DNA of 55,919 bases. It comes from Salinivirga sp035268865 (GTDB lineage: Bacteria; Bacteroidota; Bacteroidia; Bacteroidales; Salinivirgaceae). Under the pieces are notes generated by a model. The model did not search any database. It was given only the letters and a program-made list of their open reading frames with translations, and was not told the DNA's origin. Each line of letters opens with the position of its first letter. Within the stretch, counting starts at the first letter, position 1. Made by a program: the position numbers and the translations under genes. The stretch lies in NCBI RefSeq assembly GCF_035268865.1, contig NZ_DATFKB010000248.1, positions 1-55,919 on the forward strand, in the 5' to 3' direction. This document shows positions 1 to 8,512 of the stretch, piece after piece.

Positions 1-1
1 T

Positions 2-1798
2 GAGACCAATTCAGTACACGAGCGTTCGCTAAAGCTTCTGGAGCATCTTACCCAGGAGATACAGATGCTGAACCTAAAATCAGACATCGAATCAAAGGTT
101 AGGACTGAACTCGATAAGCAGCAAAAAGAGTATTTGCTTAATCAGCAAATAAAAACCATACAGGATGAGTTAGGTGGCGACCCTGTTCAGCAAGAGATAG
201 AGGAGATGAAAGCACGGGCTAAAAAGAAAAAATGGCCCAAAGACATCCAGGAAGCATTCAACAAAGAGCTTAAAAAGCTACGCCGGATTAACCCGGCCAC
301 ACCAGAATACTCTGTTGAGCTTAATTACCTGAACGTAATGCTTGACTTACCCTGGGATCAGACCACAAAAGACAACTTTGATCTGAAACGAGCACAAAAA
401 GTCCTCGACGAGGACCATTACGGTCTGGAAAAGGTCAAAGAACGGATTATTGAACACCTTGCTGTACTCAAACTAAAAGGCGATTTAAAGTCCCCCATTT
501 TATGCTTGTATGGCCCTCCGGGCGTAGGTAAAACTTCACTTGGAAAGTCCATTGCCAAAGCACTCGATCGCCAGTATGTCAGAATGTCATTGGGAGGACT
601 ACACGATGAATCTGAAATACGAGGTCACAGAAAAACCTACATTGGAGCCATGCCCGGCCGCATACTTCAAAATATGCGCAAGGCGAAAGCAGCCAACCCG
701 GTTTTTATTCTGGATGAAATAGATAAAATAGGTCGGGATTTTCACGGCGACCCTGAGTCTGCATTGCTTGAAGTGCTTGACCCTGAACAAAACAACACCT
801 TTCATGATAACTTCCTGGAGTTAGACTACGATCTTTCAAAAGTGCTTTTCATAGCCACTGCCAATACTATAGGACAGATTCATCCTGCCCTGAGAGACCG
901 TATGGAAATGATTGAAGTGAGTGGTTACCTACTCGAAGAGAAAGTTGAGATAGCCAAGCGGCACCTGATTCCTCAGCAGCTCAAAAATCATGGACTAAAA
1001 TCCAGCCAATTAAAATTCAGCGACGATGTTTTGGCGCATATTATTGAAAACTACACACGTGAATCGGGTGTACGCACGCTGAACAAAAAAGTGGCTCAGG
1101 TAATGCGAAGAATTGCGCGCCGAATAGCCACAGAGGAACACTATAACGTGAATATAAAAATTGAAGACATCAAGGATTATCTTGGTGTGCAGGATTTCTT
1201 CAAAACCGAATACCAGGGCAATGATCAGGCTGGCGTTGTTACAGGACTTGCATGGACAGCTGCCGGCGGCCAGATTTTGTTTATTGAAACAAGCCTAAGC
1301 AAAGGGAAAGGCACATTCACTCTTACCGGAAACCTGGGTGATGTAATGAAAGAATCAGCCAAGCTAGCTGTGGAGTATTTGCAATCGCATGCCCACATGC
1401 TCGACATTGATCCGGATATCTTTAACAAATGGAACATACACATCCATATCCCTGAAGGAGCTATTCCCAAGGACGGCCCTTCGGCAGGAGTTACTATGGT
1501 GGTTTCGCTTGCCTCTGCATTTACGCAGCGAAAAGTCAAAAAAGGAATTGCAATGACCGGTGAAATTACCCTTAGAGGTAAAGTATTGCCAGTTGGAGGC
1601 ATTAAGGAAAAAATCCTGGCCGCCAAACGTGCCGGACTTAAAGAAATCATCATTTCTGAAAAAAATAAGAAAGACCTGGAAGAGATTAAACCAACATATT
1701 TAAAAGGGCTCAAATTTCATTTTGTAGACACCATTGATGAGGTGCTCAAAATAGCATTGACAAAACAAAAAGTGGCAAATGCCGTGAAATTTTCTTAA
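2..1798 (+). CDS. lon: ATP-dependent protease Lon (5' end outside the window)
   Basis: Lon is a cytosolic homo-oligomeric AAA+ serine protease that degrades misfolded and regulatory proteins. The frame is open back to base 2, before the first ATG at base 65, and the residues there continue the Lon coiled-coil, so the gene starts upstream of the window and the N-terminal substrate-binding domain is missing here. Counting from the Met at 65, Walker A (GPPGVGKTS) begins at residue 150, followed by Walker B (FILDEIDKIG). The protease domain has the catalytic Ser in PKDGPSAG (residue 473) and the catalytic Lys as the second K of GGIKEK (residue 516), giving the usual Ser-Lys dyad. The C-terminus is intact. 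The next gene starts 14 bp later on the same strand. Identification is secure. Confidence 0.97.
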   Translation, partial: ETNSVHERSLKLLEHLTQEIQMLNLKSDIESKVRTELDKQQKEYLLNQQIKTIQDELGGDPVQQEIEEMKARAKKKKWPKDIQEAFNKELKKLRRINPATPEYSVELNYLNVMLDLPWDQTTKDNFDLKRAQKVLDEDHYGLEKVKERIIEHLAVLKLKGDLKSPILCLYGPPGVGKTSLGKSIAKALDRQYVRMSLGGLHDESEIRGHRKTYIGAMPGRILQNMRKAKAANPVFILDEIDKIGRDFHGDPESALLEVLDPEQNNTFHDNFLELDYDLSKVLFIATANTIGQIHPALRDRMEMIEVSGYLLEEKVEIAKRHLIPQQLKNHGLKSSQLKFSDDVLAHIIENYTRESGVRTLNKKVAQVMRRIARRIATEEHYNVNIKIEDIKDYLGVQDFFKTEYQGNDQAGVVTGLAWTAAGGQILFIETSLSKGKGTFTLTGNLGDVMKESAKLAVEYLQSHAHMLDIDPDIFNKWNIHIHIPEGAIPKDGPSAGVTMVVSLASAFTQRKVKKGIAMTGEITLRGKVLPVGGIKEKILAAKRAGLKEIIISEKNKKDLEEIKPTYLKGLKFHFVDTIDEVLKIALTKQKVANAVKFS

Positions 1799-1812
1799 TT
1801 TTAAAAGAAAAA

Positions 1813-2334
1813 ATGACATTCATAACTTTCATTGCCCTTTTTCTAATTGCTGCAGGCATTGGTTATCTGATTAAGTACACATTTAAAGTAGATTTGCCAA
1901 TGCCGCGCTACCTTACAGGTGTTTTTATTGTGTTGGTAGGAGTACATTTTCTTATCGTACAACTCGAAGATGAAAAAAATGATGAGTCAAAGTGGGTATG
2001 GTTTACACATAGTAATTTTGCGCACCATATCACAGGTGAAAATGAATATGCTGTGGTTTTTGGCGAATCGACAATCGACTTAAGTGAAACCACCCTTTCA
2101 GACTCACTTCCCAGGGTTAATATTTCTGTAGCATTTGGACATGCAGAGGTTTATCTCCCCGACAGTATTCCTTACCGCATTATCAACAACATTGCTTTTG
2201 GCAGCACCAATGGCAATGGGCCCAACAATAGCGGTCTGGGTGACTTTGCATCAGAATCTGACAATTTCGACCCAAACCGGAACTATTTAATTATTGAAGC
2301 AGATGTAGCCTTTGGCGGATTAACCTGGCGCTAA
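1813..2334 (+). CDS. LiaF-like membrane protein
   Basis: A 173-residue protein with two N-terminal hydrophobic segments (about residues 2-20 and 33-50) joined by a short basic loop. They are followed by a soluble C-terminal half rich in beta strands with repeated 'vaFG' turns (VVFGESTIDL, VAFGHAEVYL, IAFGSTNG, VAFGGLTWR). This layout matches the LiaF / cell-wall-active antibiotic response family (N-terminal membrane domain plus beta-helix-like C-terminal domain). In Firmicutes LiaF modulates an envelope-stress two-component system; in Bacteroidota the role is unknown and no histidine kinase is adjacent here. It lies 14 bp after lon and could be co-transcribed, which would fit envelope or protein stress, but that is inference. 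Confidence 0.6.
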   Translation: MTFITFIALFLIAAGIGYLIKYTFKVDLPMPRYLTGVFIVLVGVHFLIVQLEDEKNDESKWVWFTHSNFAHHITGENEYAVVFGESTIDLSETTLSDSLPRVNISVAFGHAEVYLPDSIPYRIINNIAFGSTNGNGPNNSGLGDFASESDNFDPNRNYLIIEADVAFGGLTWR

Positions 2335-2340
2335 AACCAA

Positions 2341-3024
2341 CTAATTCTCAACGTCTCTCAAGCAGCGGACTGCAAACCCATAACTTTTGTCAAGGCTATT
2401 GTCTTCAATAGCAGATTTGTTATGATGAATAACCCGGTACCGGCCATAAAACATTAGATGGTCGCTTGCACTCCAGAAAAAGGCACTGGCACCCTGTGAA
2501 CTAAAAGTCCCATTATTATACCTTCCCCCGGCCGGGTAAGCATTAAACCCTTCTGCTATTTCTCCATTACCGTTATCAAGCCAACCAGATGTACTTTTTA
2601 ATCTATTACCTGCATTGTTTTTATTCCCGACTTTATCAATCAATTTGTTCCAATCCCCATCTTTGGGAATTCGCCACCCCTCGGGAGCTAATCCGCGAGG
2701 ATCAGATACAGCGTACCAGTTATATAATTTACCATACTGTTTTCCCAAATCAGGGTCATTATTGTAATAACACCATGCGGCTACTCCCTCCTGACCCGCT
2801 TTGGTCCATTCTTGTTTAGTTTTGGCGCGCATAATAGGTTCCCCATTGGCAAATGTTTCTACATCTAAATTGTCAGCCATCCACTCCTGATCTCCAATAA
2901 TGATGGTAGGTACCTTTTCGTTATTCAATTCCATTGTACCTTTTGACATTTCTGCCGGCCCAAGACATGCAGCAAAAAACAAGGCGAAAATTACTGCAAT
3001 GTTAATAATAGACAAATTCCTCAT
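2341..3024 (-). CDS. FISUMP-domain lipoprotein
   Basis: A 227-residue exported lipoprotein. The signal peptide ends in a lipobox (FFAAC, Cys about residue 20). The mature part has the hallmarks of the 'Fibrobacter succinogenes major paralogous' (FISUMP) domain: IGDQEWMADNLDVETFANGE, YYNNDPDLGKQYGKLYNWYA, APEGWRIPKDGDWNKLID, YPAGGRYNNGTF, FWSAS, and a C-terminal YGFAVRCLRD. FISUMP proteins are common, often multicopy, surface or periplasmic proteins of Bacteroidota and Fibrobacteres with no firmly established biochemical role. It converges on the LiaF-like gene with only 6 bp between the stop codons and no obvious intrinsic terminator. The 300-bp gap upstream separates it from the divergent aspS. 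Confidence 0.8.
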   Translation of the reverse strand: MRNLSIINIAVIFALFFAACLGPAEMSKGTMELNNEKVPTIIIGDQEWMADNLDVETFANGEPIMRAKTKQEWTKAGQEGVAAWCYYNNDPDLGKQYGKLYNWYAVSDPRGLAPEGWRIPKDGDWNKLIDKVGNKNNAGNRLKSTSGWLDNGNGEIAEGFNAYPAGGRYNNGTFSSQGASAFFWSASDHLMFYGRYRVIHHNKSAIEDNSLDKSYGFAVRCLRDVEN

Positions 3025-3290
3025 AATGGTAGGGTTTAGAGCTATAATTAGCTGGTTAATGTTGGCATTTTACAGATATACGGTACCAAGCAAAATTTAG
3101 TTTCAAACCAAACTGAATATCAAGAATTTTGTTCGTTAACACAAACATTGCAAATAACAGGTCACAAATAAAAATAAACACCATAACACCTGGCTTTCAT
3201 TTCATCGGCACGAAAACATAATATGCGCACCTGTCTAAAATCAGAATAAATAATGCCTGGGCAGGCAGGCCAGAAATCAAAATCTTATTC

Positions 3291-3298
3291 TATCTTTG
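3291..3298 (+). promoter_or_regulatory. Bacteroidota-type -7 promoter element of aspS
   Basis: TATCTTTG fits the Bacteroidota sigma-ABfr -7 consensus TAnnTTTG and lies 25 bp before the aspS start codon, giving a short leader. No convincing TTG box is seen at the expected upstream spacing, so this is a half-matched promoter. The rest of the 3025-3323 gap shows nothing else I can support. Confidence 0.5.
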
Positions 3299-3323
3299 CG
3301 TGGAAATTTGAAAATCAAGACTT

Positions 3324-5093
3324 ATGTACAGAACACACACCTGTGGAGAATTACGTATTGAGAATGTAGGAGATGAAATTATCCTAAGTGGCTGGGTCCA
3401 AAAAATCAGAAACCTGGGCGGCATGACATTTATTGATCTTAGAGATCGATATGGCATTACACAGCTTGCTTTTGATGAAAATGCCAACCCACAAATGACA
3501 ACCAAAGCCAGAGAAGTTGGTCGCGAATATGTAATACAGGTGAAAGGTAATGTAATTGAACGGCACAATAAAAATAAAAACCTCCCAACCGGAGATATTG
3601 AAATCAATTGCAACGACATTACGATATTGAGCAAGTCAGATATTCCACCATTTACCATCGAAGAGGATACAGATGGTGGCGACGAATTGCGAATGAAATA
3701 CCGTTATCTTGACCTGAGGCGTGCACCACTCCAAAGACAAATAGCACTCAGACATAAAGTTGCACAGGAAGTTCGCAAATACCTTAATCAGCAAGATTTT
3801 TTCGAAATCGAAACCCCTGTATTAATAAAATCCACTCCCGAAGGGGCACGAGATTTTGTGGTGCCTTCGCGCATGAACCAGGGGCAATTTTATGCTTTAC
3901 CACAATCACCGCAGGTTTTCAAACAACTGCTCATGGTGTCGGGGTACGACCGCTATTACCAAATCGTAAAATGCTTCAGAGACGAAGACCTCAGGGCAGA
4001 TCGCCAACCAGAATTTACACAAATTGATTGTGAGATGTCATTTGCCGAGCAAGATGATGTATTATCCACTTTCGAAAGTATGACCAAGGCTATATTTAAA
4101 AATGTATTGGATATAGACCTCAAAACACCGTTCCAACGCATGCCGTTTTCAGAGGCCATGTCAAAATATGGAAATGACAAGCCCGACCTCCGCTTTGGAA
4201 TGGAAATACATGAACTGAACAAGCTCGTTAAGGGGCACGACTTTAAAGTATTCGACAGTGCAGAATACATAGGAGGTATTTGCGCACAAGGTCTGGCAGA
4301 TTATTCAAGAAAAGATCTCGATAAACTTACCAAATGGGTTCAACGACCACAAATAGGAGCCAAAGGATTGGTTTATGTTAAATATAACGAAGATGGGACC
4401 TTTAAATCATCTGTAGATAAATTCTATGATGAAACACAACTAAAATCCTGGACAGAAGAATTTAATGCAAAACCCGGCGACCTCATTCTTATTTTAGCCG
4501 GCGATAAGCCTATTACTTTGCACGGTTTATCTGAGCTGAGGCTTGAAATGGGAAATCGTTTAGGTTTGCGCGACAAAAACACTTTTGTACCACTTTGGGT
4601 TGTCGATTTCCCACTTGTTGAATGGGACGAAGAGTCAAAACGTTACCACGCCATGCATCATCCATTTACTGCGCCCAAACCTAAAGATGCCGGGCTATTG
4701 AATGAAGATCCCGGAAAAGTGCGTGCCAATGCTTACGACCTTGTAATTAACGGTGTTGAAATTGGAGGTGGTTCGGTACGTATTCATGACCAACAAATGC
4801 AACAAAAAATGTTTGAGGCACTTGGCTTTACGAAAGCTGAAGCCGAAAATCAATTTGGGTTCTTAATGAATGCCTTTAAATATGGTGCACCTCCACATGC
4901 AGGTATCGCATTTGGTTTCGACAGGCTGGTATCACTCATTGCCCAACTGGATTCGATTCGCGATGTAATTGCCTTCCCTAAAAACAATAATGGCCGCGAT
5001 GTGATGATTGACTCTCCATCAGGAGTAGCAGAGGACCAACTGGCTGAATTAGGCCTAAAACTTGATTTAAGCAACAAAGAAAATATTGAATAG
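3324..5093 (+). CDS. aspS: Aspartate--tRNA ligase
   Basis: Class IIb aminoacyl-tRNA synthetase charging tRNA-Asp (possibly also tRNA-Asn) in the cytosol. The 589 residues match the long bacterial form: an N-terminal OB-fold anticodon-binding domain (about 1-105; SGWVQKIRNLGG, FIDLRDRYGITQL), then the catalytic core with motif 2 (FRDEDLRADRQPEFTQID), the bacterial GAD insertion (about 290-420), and motif 3 (GIAFGFDRL) near the C-terminus. ATG 3324 is 25 bp after the -7 element and begins the expected MYRTHTCGEL N-terminus. A strong intrinsic terminator follows 20 bp after the stop. Whether it is discriminating or not depends on gatCAB, which is not in the window. Confidence 0.97.
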   Translation: MYRTHTCGELRIENVGDEIILSGWVQKIRNLGGMTFIDLRDRYGITQLAFDENANPQMTTKAREVGREYVIQVKGNVIERHNKNKNLPTGDIEINCNDITILSKSDIPPFTIEEDTDGGDELRMKYRYLDLRRAPLQRQIALRHKVAQEVRKYLNQQDFFEIETPVLIKSTPEGARDFVVPSRMNQGQFYALPQSPQVFKQLLMVSGYDRYYQIVKCFRDEDLRADRQPEFTQIDCEMSFAEQDDVLSTFESMTKAIFKNVLDIDLKTPFQRMPFSEAMSKYGNDKPDLRFGMEIHELNKLVKGHDFKVFDSAEYIGGICAQGLADYSRKDLDKLTKWVQRPQIGAKGLVYVKYNEDGTFKSSVDKFYDETQLKSWTEEFNAKPGDLILILAGDKPITLHGLSELRLEMGNRLGLRDKNTFVPLWVVDFPLVEWDEESKRYHAMHHPFTAPKPKDAGLLNEDPGKVRANAYDLVINGVEIGGGSVRIHDQQMQQKMFEALGFTKAEAENQFGFLMNAFKYGAPPHAGIAFGFDRLVSLIAQLDSIRDVIAFPKNNNGRDVMIDSPSGVAEDQLAELGLKLDLSNKENIE

Positions 5094-5112
5094 TATAAAT
5101 TTTACTACAAAC

Positions 5113-5144
5113 AACCGGATTAGCAAGACTGATCCGGTTTTTTT
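5113..5144 (+). terminator. Intrinsic terminator of aspS
   Basis: Perfect 8-bp stem AACCGGAT / ATCCGGTT with an 11-nt loop, followed directly by a run of seven T on the plus strand. It touches the 3' end of the convergent CNNM gene, which stops at 5143. Confidence 0.9.
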
Positions 5145-6405
5145 ATGCTTCTAACAGCCACAACTCTACTTCCTTAATTCTTGATCCGGAAGCCTTTGTA
5201 ATGCGAAAGCGATATTTGCCGATTTCAATTATCTCATTGTTGCTTGGGATATCCTCATTATGATGCAGAATAAATCCGGCAAGGGTTTCATAGTTATCAT
5301 CCTCAGGTAAAACCAGACCATATCGTTCATTGAGGTAATCAATCTCATGCCTGCCTGAGAAAACATAATGGTGCTCTGCAATTTCTTTCTCAACAAGCTC
5401 TACGGTATCGTGCTCATCTTCGATTTCACCAAAAATTTCCTCTATCAGGTCTTCAAGGGTTACAACTCCTGCAGTTCCGCCAAATTCATCTACTACAAGC
5501 GCTATGCTTTTACTATTGGCTGTAAATATTGCCAGCAATTTATTTGCAGGCATTGACTCGGGAACAATAGGCAGAGAATGCACTATGTTTTTTAGCTCTG
5601 TAGGCCTTTTAAACATGTCGATAGTATGAATATAGCCTATAATATTGTCAATAGTCTCATTATAAACGAGCAATCTGGAGAAACCGGTTTCATTGAATTT
5701 TCGAATCACAGTATCGACACGCTCCTGCATTTCAACGGCTACCAACTCATTACGGGGAACAATACACTCCTTTATCCTGATATTTCCAAAATCCAATACA
5801 TTCCGGAATATTTTTACATCCTTTTTTAACTCAGGCTTACTCTCGGCATTATCCTCTTGTTCTCCAATCAGATCATTAAGGTCGAACCGGTCAAAGACAC
5901 TTTTGCTATCGGCTTCACTACTTTTCACACCAAAAAAGAGACGTAATACAACAGAAGATATTGCAATACTGAAACGTGTGACCGGGTAAAACAATGAATA
6001 AAAAAACATAACAGGGAAAGCAAAAAAACGCAAAACGCTGTTTGGATTAACCCTGAATATGGTTTTAGGTAAAAACTCAGCAAAAAACAGAATAATAATC
6101 GTAGAGATTAAGGTTTTAAGTACAAGGATACCGCTGTCACTGTCAACAATTCCACCCAGGTAAGGATTTAAAAGTCCGGTCATGGCCAATCCGTAAATAA
6201 CCAGTGCTACATTATTTCCAATGAGCATTGTGGCGATATAATACGATGGGTGCCGGGTAAATACAGACAGGAAAGATGAAATAAGATAGCCTCGCTTTTT
6301 ATCAATTTCGATACGTAGTTTATTTGAAGACACAAAAGCGATCTCCATTCCCGAAAAGAAAGCTGAGAAAATCAACGTAATTAATATCCAGGGCAAATAG
6401 TTCAT
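5143..6405 (-). CDS. CNNM/CorC-HlyC family membrane protein (DUF21-CBS-CorC)
   Basis: A 420-residue member of the CNNM/CorC family (Mg2+/divalent-cation transport; often annotated 'hemolysin', and related to the gliding-associated protein GldE). The DUF21 membrane domain covers about residues 1-185 with several hydrophobic helices and the family motif FFSGMEIAFVSSNKLRIE at the N-terminus. A paired CBS domain follows (about 205-325; VPRNELVAVE, IDNIIGYIHTIDMF, ALVVDEFGGTAGVVTLEDLIEEIFGEI). The C-terminal CorC_HlyC domain is about 340-418. It is the last gene of the coaX-to-CNNM envelope operon, starting 11 bp after the small membrane protein. Ion specificity cannot be read from the sequence. 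Confidence 0.88.
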   Translation of the reverse strand: MNYLPWILITLIFSAFFSGMEIAFVSSNKLRIEIDKKRGYLISSFLSVFTRHPSYYIATMLIGNNVALVIYGLAMTGLLNPYLGGIVDSDSGILVLKTLISTIIILFFAEFLPKTIFRVNPNSVLRFFAFPVMFFYSLFYPVTRFSIAISSVVLRLFFGVKSSEADSKSVFDRFDLNDLIGEQEDNAESKPELKKDVKIFRNVLDFGNIRIKECIVPRNELVAVEMQERVDTVIRKFNETGFSRLLVYNETIDNIIGYIHTIDMFKRPTELKNIVHSLPIVPESMPANKLLAIFTANSKSIALVVDEFGGTAGVVTLEDLIEEIFGEIEDEHDTVELVEKEIAEHHYVFSGRHEIDYLNERYGLVLPEDDNYETLAGFILHHNEDIPSNNEIIEIGKYRFRITKASGSRIKEVELWLLEA

Positions 6406-6416
6406 TTAGCAGTAAT

Positions 6417-6611
6417 TTATTTGCTAAAATAGTGACGGCGAATAAAAAATAAAAAAGAAATTGCACTAAGGATATAAAACTTTGCAGAAGCTTTAGCCCC
6501 TATCTCAGTGGTATAATATACGGCCATTCCCATCAGTACCAAAGCTGCGGCTAGCCAGGTAAACTTCAGGATTTGCTCAATTCTGTATTTAGTATTGTTC
6601 TTCATCGACAT
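6417..6611 (-). CDS. Small two-helix membrane protein
   Basis: A 64-residue protein with two hydrophobic segments (about residues 15-31 and 41-57), a basic N-terminus (MSMKNNTKYRIEQILK) and a basic C-terminal tail (RRHYFSK). I do not recognise a family. It is very likely real: it overlaps the 3' end of lptC by 23 bp, ends 11 bp before the CNNM gene, and shares strand with a six-gene operon whose neighbours are all envelope-related. The start could also be the Met at codon 3. A role as an accessory of the CNNM transporter or of lipopolysaccharide transport would be guesswork. Confidence 0.7.
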   Translation of the reverse strand: MSMKNNTKYRIEQILKFTWLAAALVLMGMAVYYTTEIGAKASAKFYILSAISFLFFIRRHYFSK

Positions 6612-7155
6612 AAAAAAATCCGGTGGGCTCTAATATACGGGCATTGGTGAGGTTCATATCAGACTCAAATCCTTTTCCGTAAATAATAGCATCGGTTTCA
6701 GTGAATTTAGTAAACTGGTCGGAATAAATTTTTCCTTTTTTCTGGTCAAAAACCATATATTCTGTATTGATTATACGGCCATCCTGATCTATGACTTCCA
6801 CATCATGACGAGCTATCCATTTCTCCTCGTCAATTTTCTGAATTACGTAATTGGCTGTTATTTTTGATTTAATGGTTTGGTCGCGATCCAGAAATGTTGC
6901 AACCAACCCTTCCGGAAACTCCCTGTAGGGATTTTCTATTGCTGAGAATTCACGAACGAGCGGGCTTTTAACCTTCACGGTAATTTGCCCTGAATCGCTC
7001 CGGAGAAACTTAAACTCCTGAATCTCCATTGTCGGATAAGTCTCAATATTGGAAATCTGCTTCACTGTCTCCATATCGTTTTTACAGGAAACAAAAAAGA
7101 TGATCCCGGCCATAACCGGAATCATCTTAATAATAATATTGTGACTCAAATTCAT
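6589..7155 (-). CDS. lptC: LPS export ABC transporter periplasmic protein LptC
   Basis: LptC is the inner-membrane-anchored periplasmic subunit that passes lipopolysaccharide from LptB2FG to LptA. ATG 7155 (MNLSHNIIIKMIP) is preferred to the longer reading from 7197, because it lies 1 bp after the stop of the upstream TPR gene and directly precedes the hydrophobic segment. The predicted protein is 188 residues, with a lipobox-like VSCKND after the hydrophobic stretch. The body has the LptC/OstA-like repeated beta pattern: YPTMEIQEFKFLRSDSGQ, VKVKSPLVREF, FPEGLVATFLDRD, SKITANYVIQ, NTEYMVFDQKKGKIYSDQF. Bacteroidota LptC is often predicted to be a lipoprotein, consistent with the Cys. It sits in the conserved coaX operon. 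Confidence 0.85.
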   Translation of the reverse strand: MNLSHNIIIKMIPVMAGIIFFVSCKNDMETVKQISNIETYPTMEIQEFKFLRSDSGQITVKVKSPLVREFSAIENPYREFPEGLVATFLDRDQTIKSKITANYVIQKIDEEKWIARHDVEVIDQDGRIINTEYMVFDQKKGKIYSDQFTKFTETDAIIYGKGFESDMNLTNARILEPTGFFYVDEEQY

Positions 7156-7156
7156 T

Positions 7157-8497
7157 TTAGAATCGTACTTTGGTGGTGTGATTAATCCAACCGCCAACTT
7201 TATAATCTGATCCTTCTGTAACGTTATAGAAAAATGCTTCTTCTTTATCGGGGAAGTATTGCGAATAAGTCTCTATCAGCTTATTGGCTTTATCTGCTAT
7301 AGTAGAATCAACAGCTTTGGCTTTATAAAACATATCTACAGCAGCCCAGTATTTGGTATTTTTTTCAAATTTATTTTCTCCGAAATTTTGAGCATTAGCA
7401 TAAGCACGTCCGATAGTCAGGTAAGGATTACCATCCTCCGGGTTATGCTTAAGCGCCTGTCTGGCATGTTGCACAGCTTTGGCCGGACTTCTATCGGCCA
7501 CAAGTAAAATATCGGCCAATTCTTTATTGTAACGAGCAAGTGTAATATCATCAGTTTCTCTCCTAATGGCTTCCTCGTAATATTTTATGGTTTTATCCCA
7601 ATTTTTCTTTTTCAGGAATACGCGTGCTAAACTGTAAGCTGAATTAGCAGATGGTTCTAGTTCATATAAATTTTCTGCACTCTTTTCAAAGATATCTGAT
7701 TCTTCGCAATCAAAATTACGCAATAATCCGACTATTTTTTTCAGGTTTTCAAGATCTTTTGGCTTCTCTTCATAGCGTTTTGTAAGCAGTGGAATTAATG
7801 ATTCGCATGTTGCTGCACCACTTTTTGTGAAAATAAGCTCCACATTATTCATAATGGTTTCGTAGCGCTCTCGCTTTTTGCTACTGCTGGCGTTTTTCAT
7901 CTGATAGTCCAAAATATCAGAAGCCAAAGCAAAGTTATTCACCATTTCATCTTCGCTTATAACGTCGTCATTATAAAGCTTGAGTGCGGCTTGCATCATT
8001 TCGTTGAGCGCAAAACCTGGTGTCTGTTTATCCATCATATCAACAGCTTCGTGAAGCAGGTCATAAGCTTCTTTAGCTCTTCTGGGACTCAAATTACCCA
8101 AATCAACACCTTTGCGCGCTGTCAAGTAGCCTTTGCTATTAAAATACTCCATGCGCTGATCATAAATCATCATGATCGTATCGACGAACTTTTCACGCTC
8201 TTCTACACTTTTTGAGTTTTTAAAGAAGATTTTGTACATATTCACACCGTGGATGTACATGTTTTTACTGATTTTGGGAGCTTCATTAAAAACAATGCGC
8301 CATGGTTTAATAGCATCATTATAACTTTTTTGTCTATAAAACTGTTTGTACATTGACAAATTCTGCAAAGCACGAATACTGTCTTCACCATGCCCGTATT
8401 TTGAGCCATCTTCTACGCCTTTTTGGGCCATTAGAGCTGGCAATGAAAGAAGTGTAATTGAAAACACTAAAAGAATTTTGGTCACTTTTGTTTTCAT
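7157..8497 (-). CDS. Exported TPR-repeat protein
   Basis: A 446-residue protein with a cleavable signal peptide (hydrophobic to about residue 24, ending ALMAQKG) and many helical TPR-like units. Examples are LSMYKQFYRQKSYNDAIKPW near the N-terminus, SAYSLARVFLKKKNWDKTIK around 290, and an ADILL/AVQHARQALKHNPEDGNPY unit around 335. TPR arrays bind other proteins, so a periplasmic or outer-membrane scaffold role is plausible. It lies between a beta-barrel gene (14 bp upstream) and lptC (1 bp downstream) in an operon built around envelope assembly, which suggests a part in lipopolysaccharide or outer-membrane protein assembly. No catalytic motif is seen. Confidence 0.8.
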   Translation of the reverse strand: MKTKVTKILLVFSITLLSLPALMAQKGVEDGSKYGHGEDSIRALQNLSMYKQFYRQKSYNDAIKPWRIVFNEAPKISKNMYIHGVNMYKIFFKNSKSVEEREKFVDTIMMIYDQRMEYFNSKGYLTARKGVDLGNLSPRRAKEAYDLLHEAVDMMDKQTPGFALNEMMQAALKLYNDDVISEDEMVNNFALASDILDYQMKNASSSKKRERYETIMNNVELIFTKSGAATCESLIPLLTKRYEEKPKDLENLKKIVGLLRNFDCEESDIFEKSAENLYELEPSANSAYSLARVFLKKKNWDKTIKYYEEAIRRETDDITLARYNKELADILLVADRSPAKAVQHARQALKHNPEDGNPYLTIGRAYANAQNFGENKFEKNTKYWAAVDMFYKAKAVDSTIADKANKLIETYSQYFPDKEEAFFYNVTEGSDYKVGGWINHTTKVRF

Positions 8498-8512
8498 AAT
8501 GTCTATTTTTTA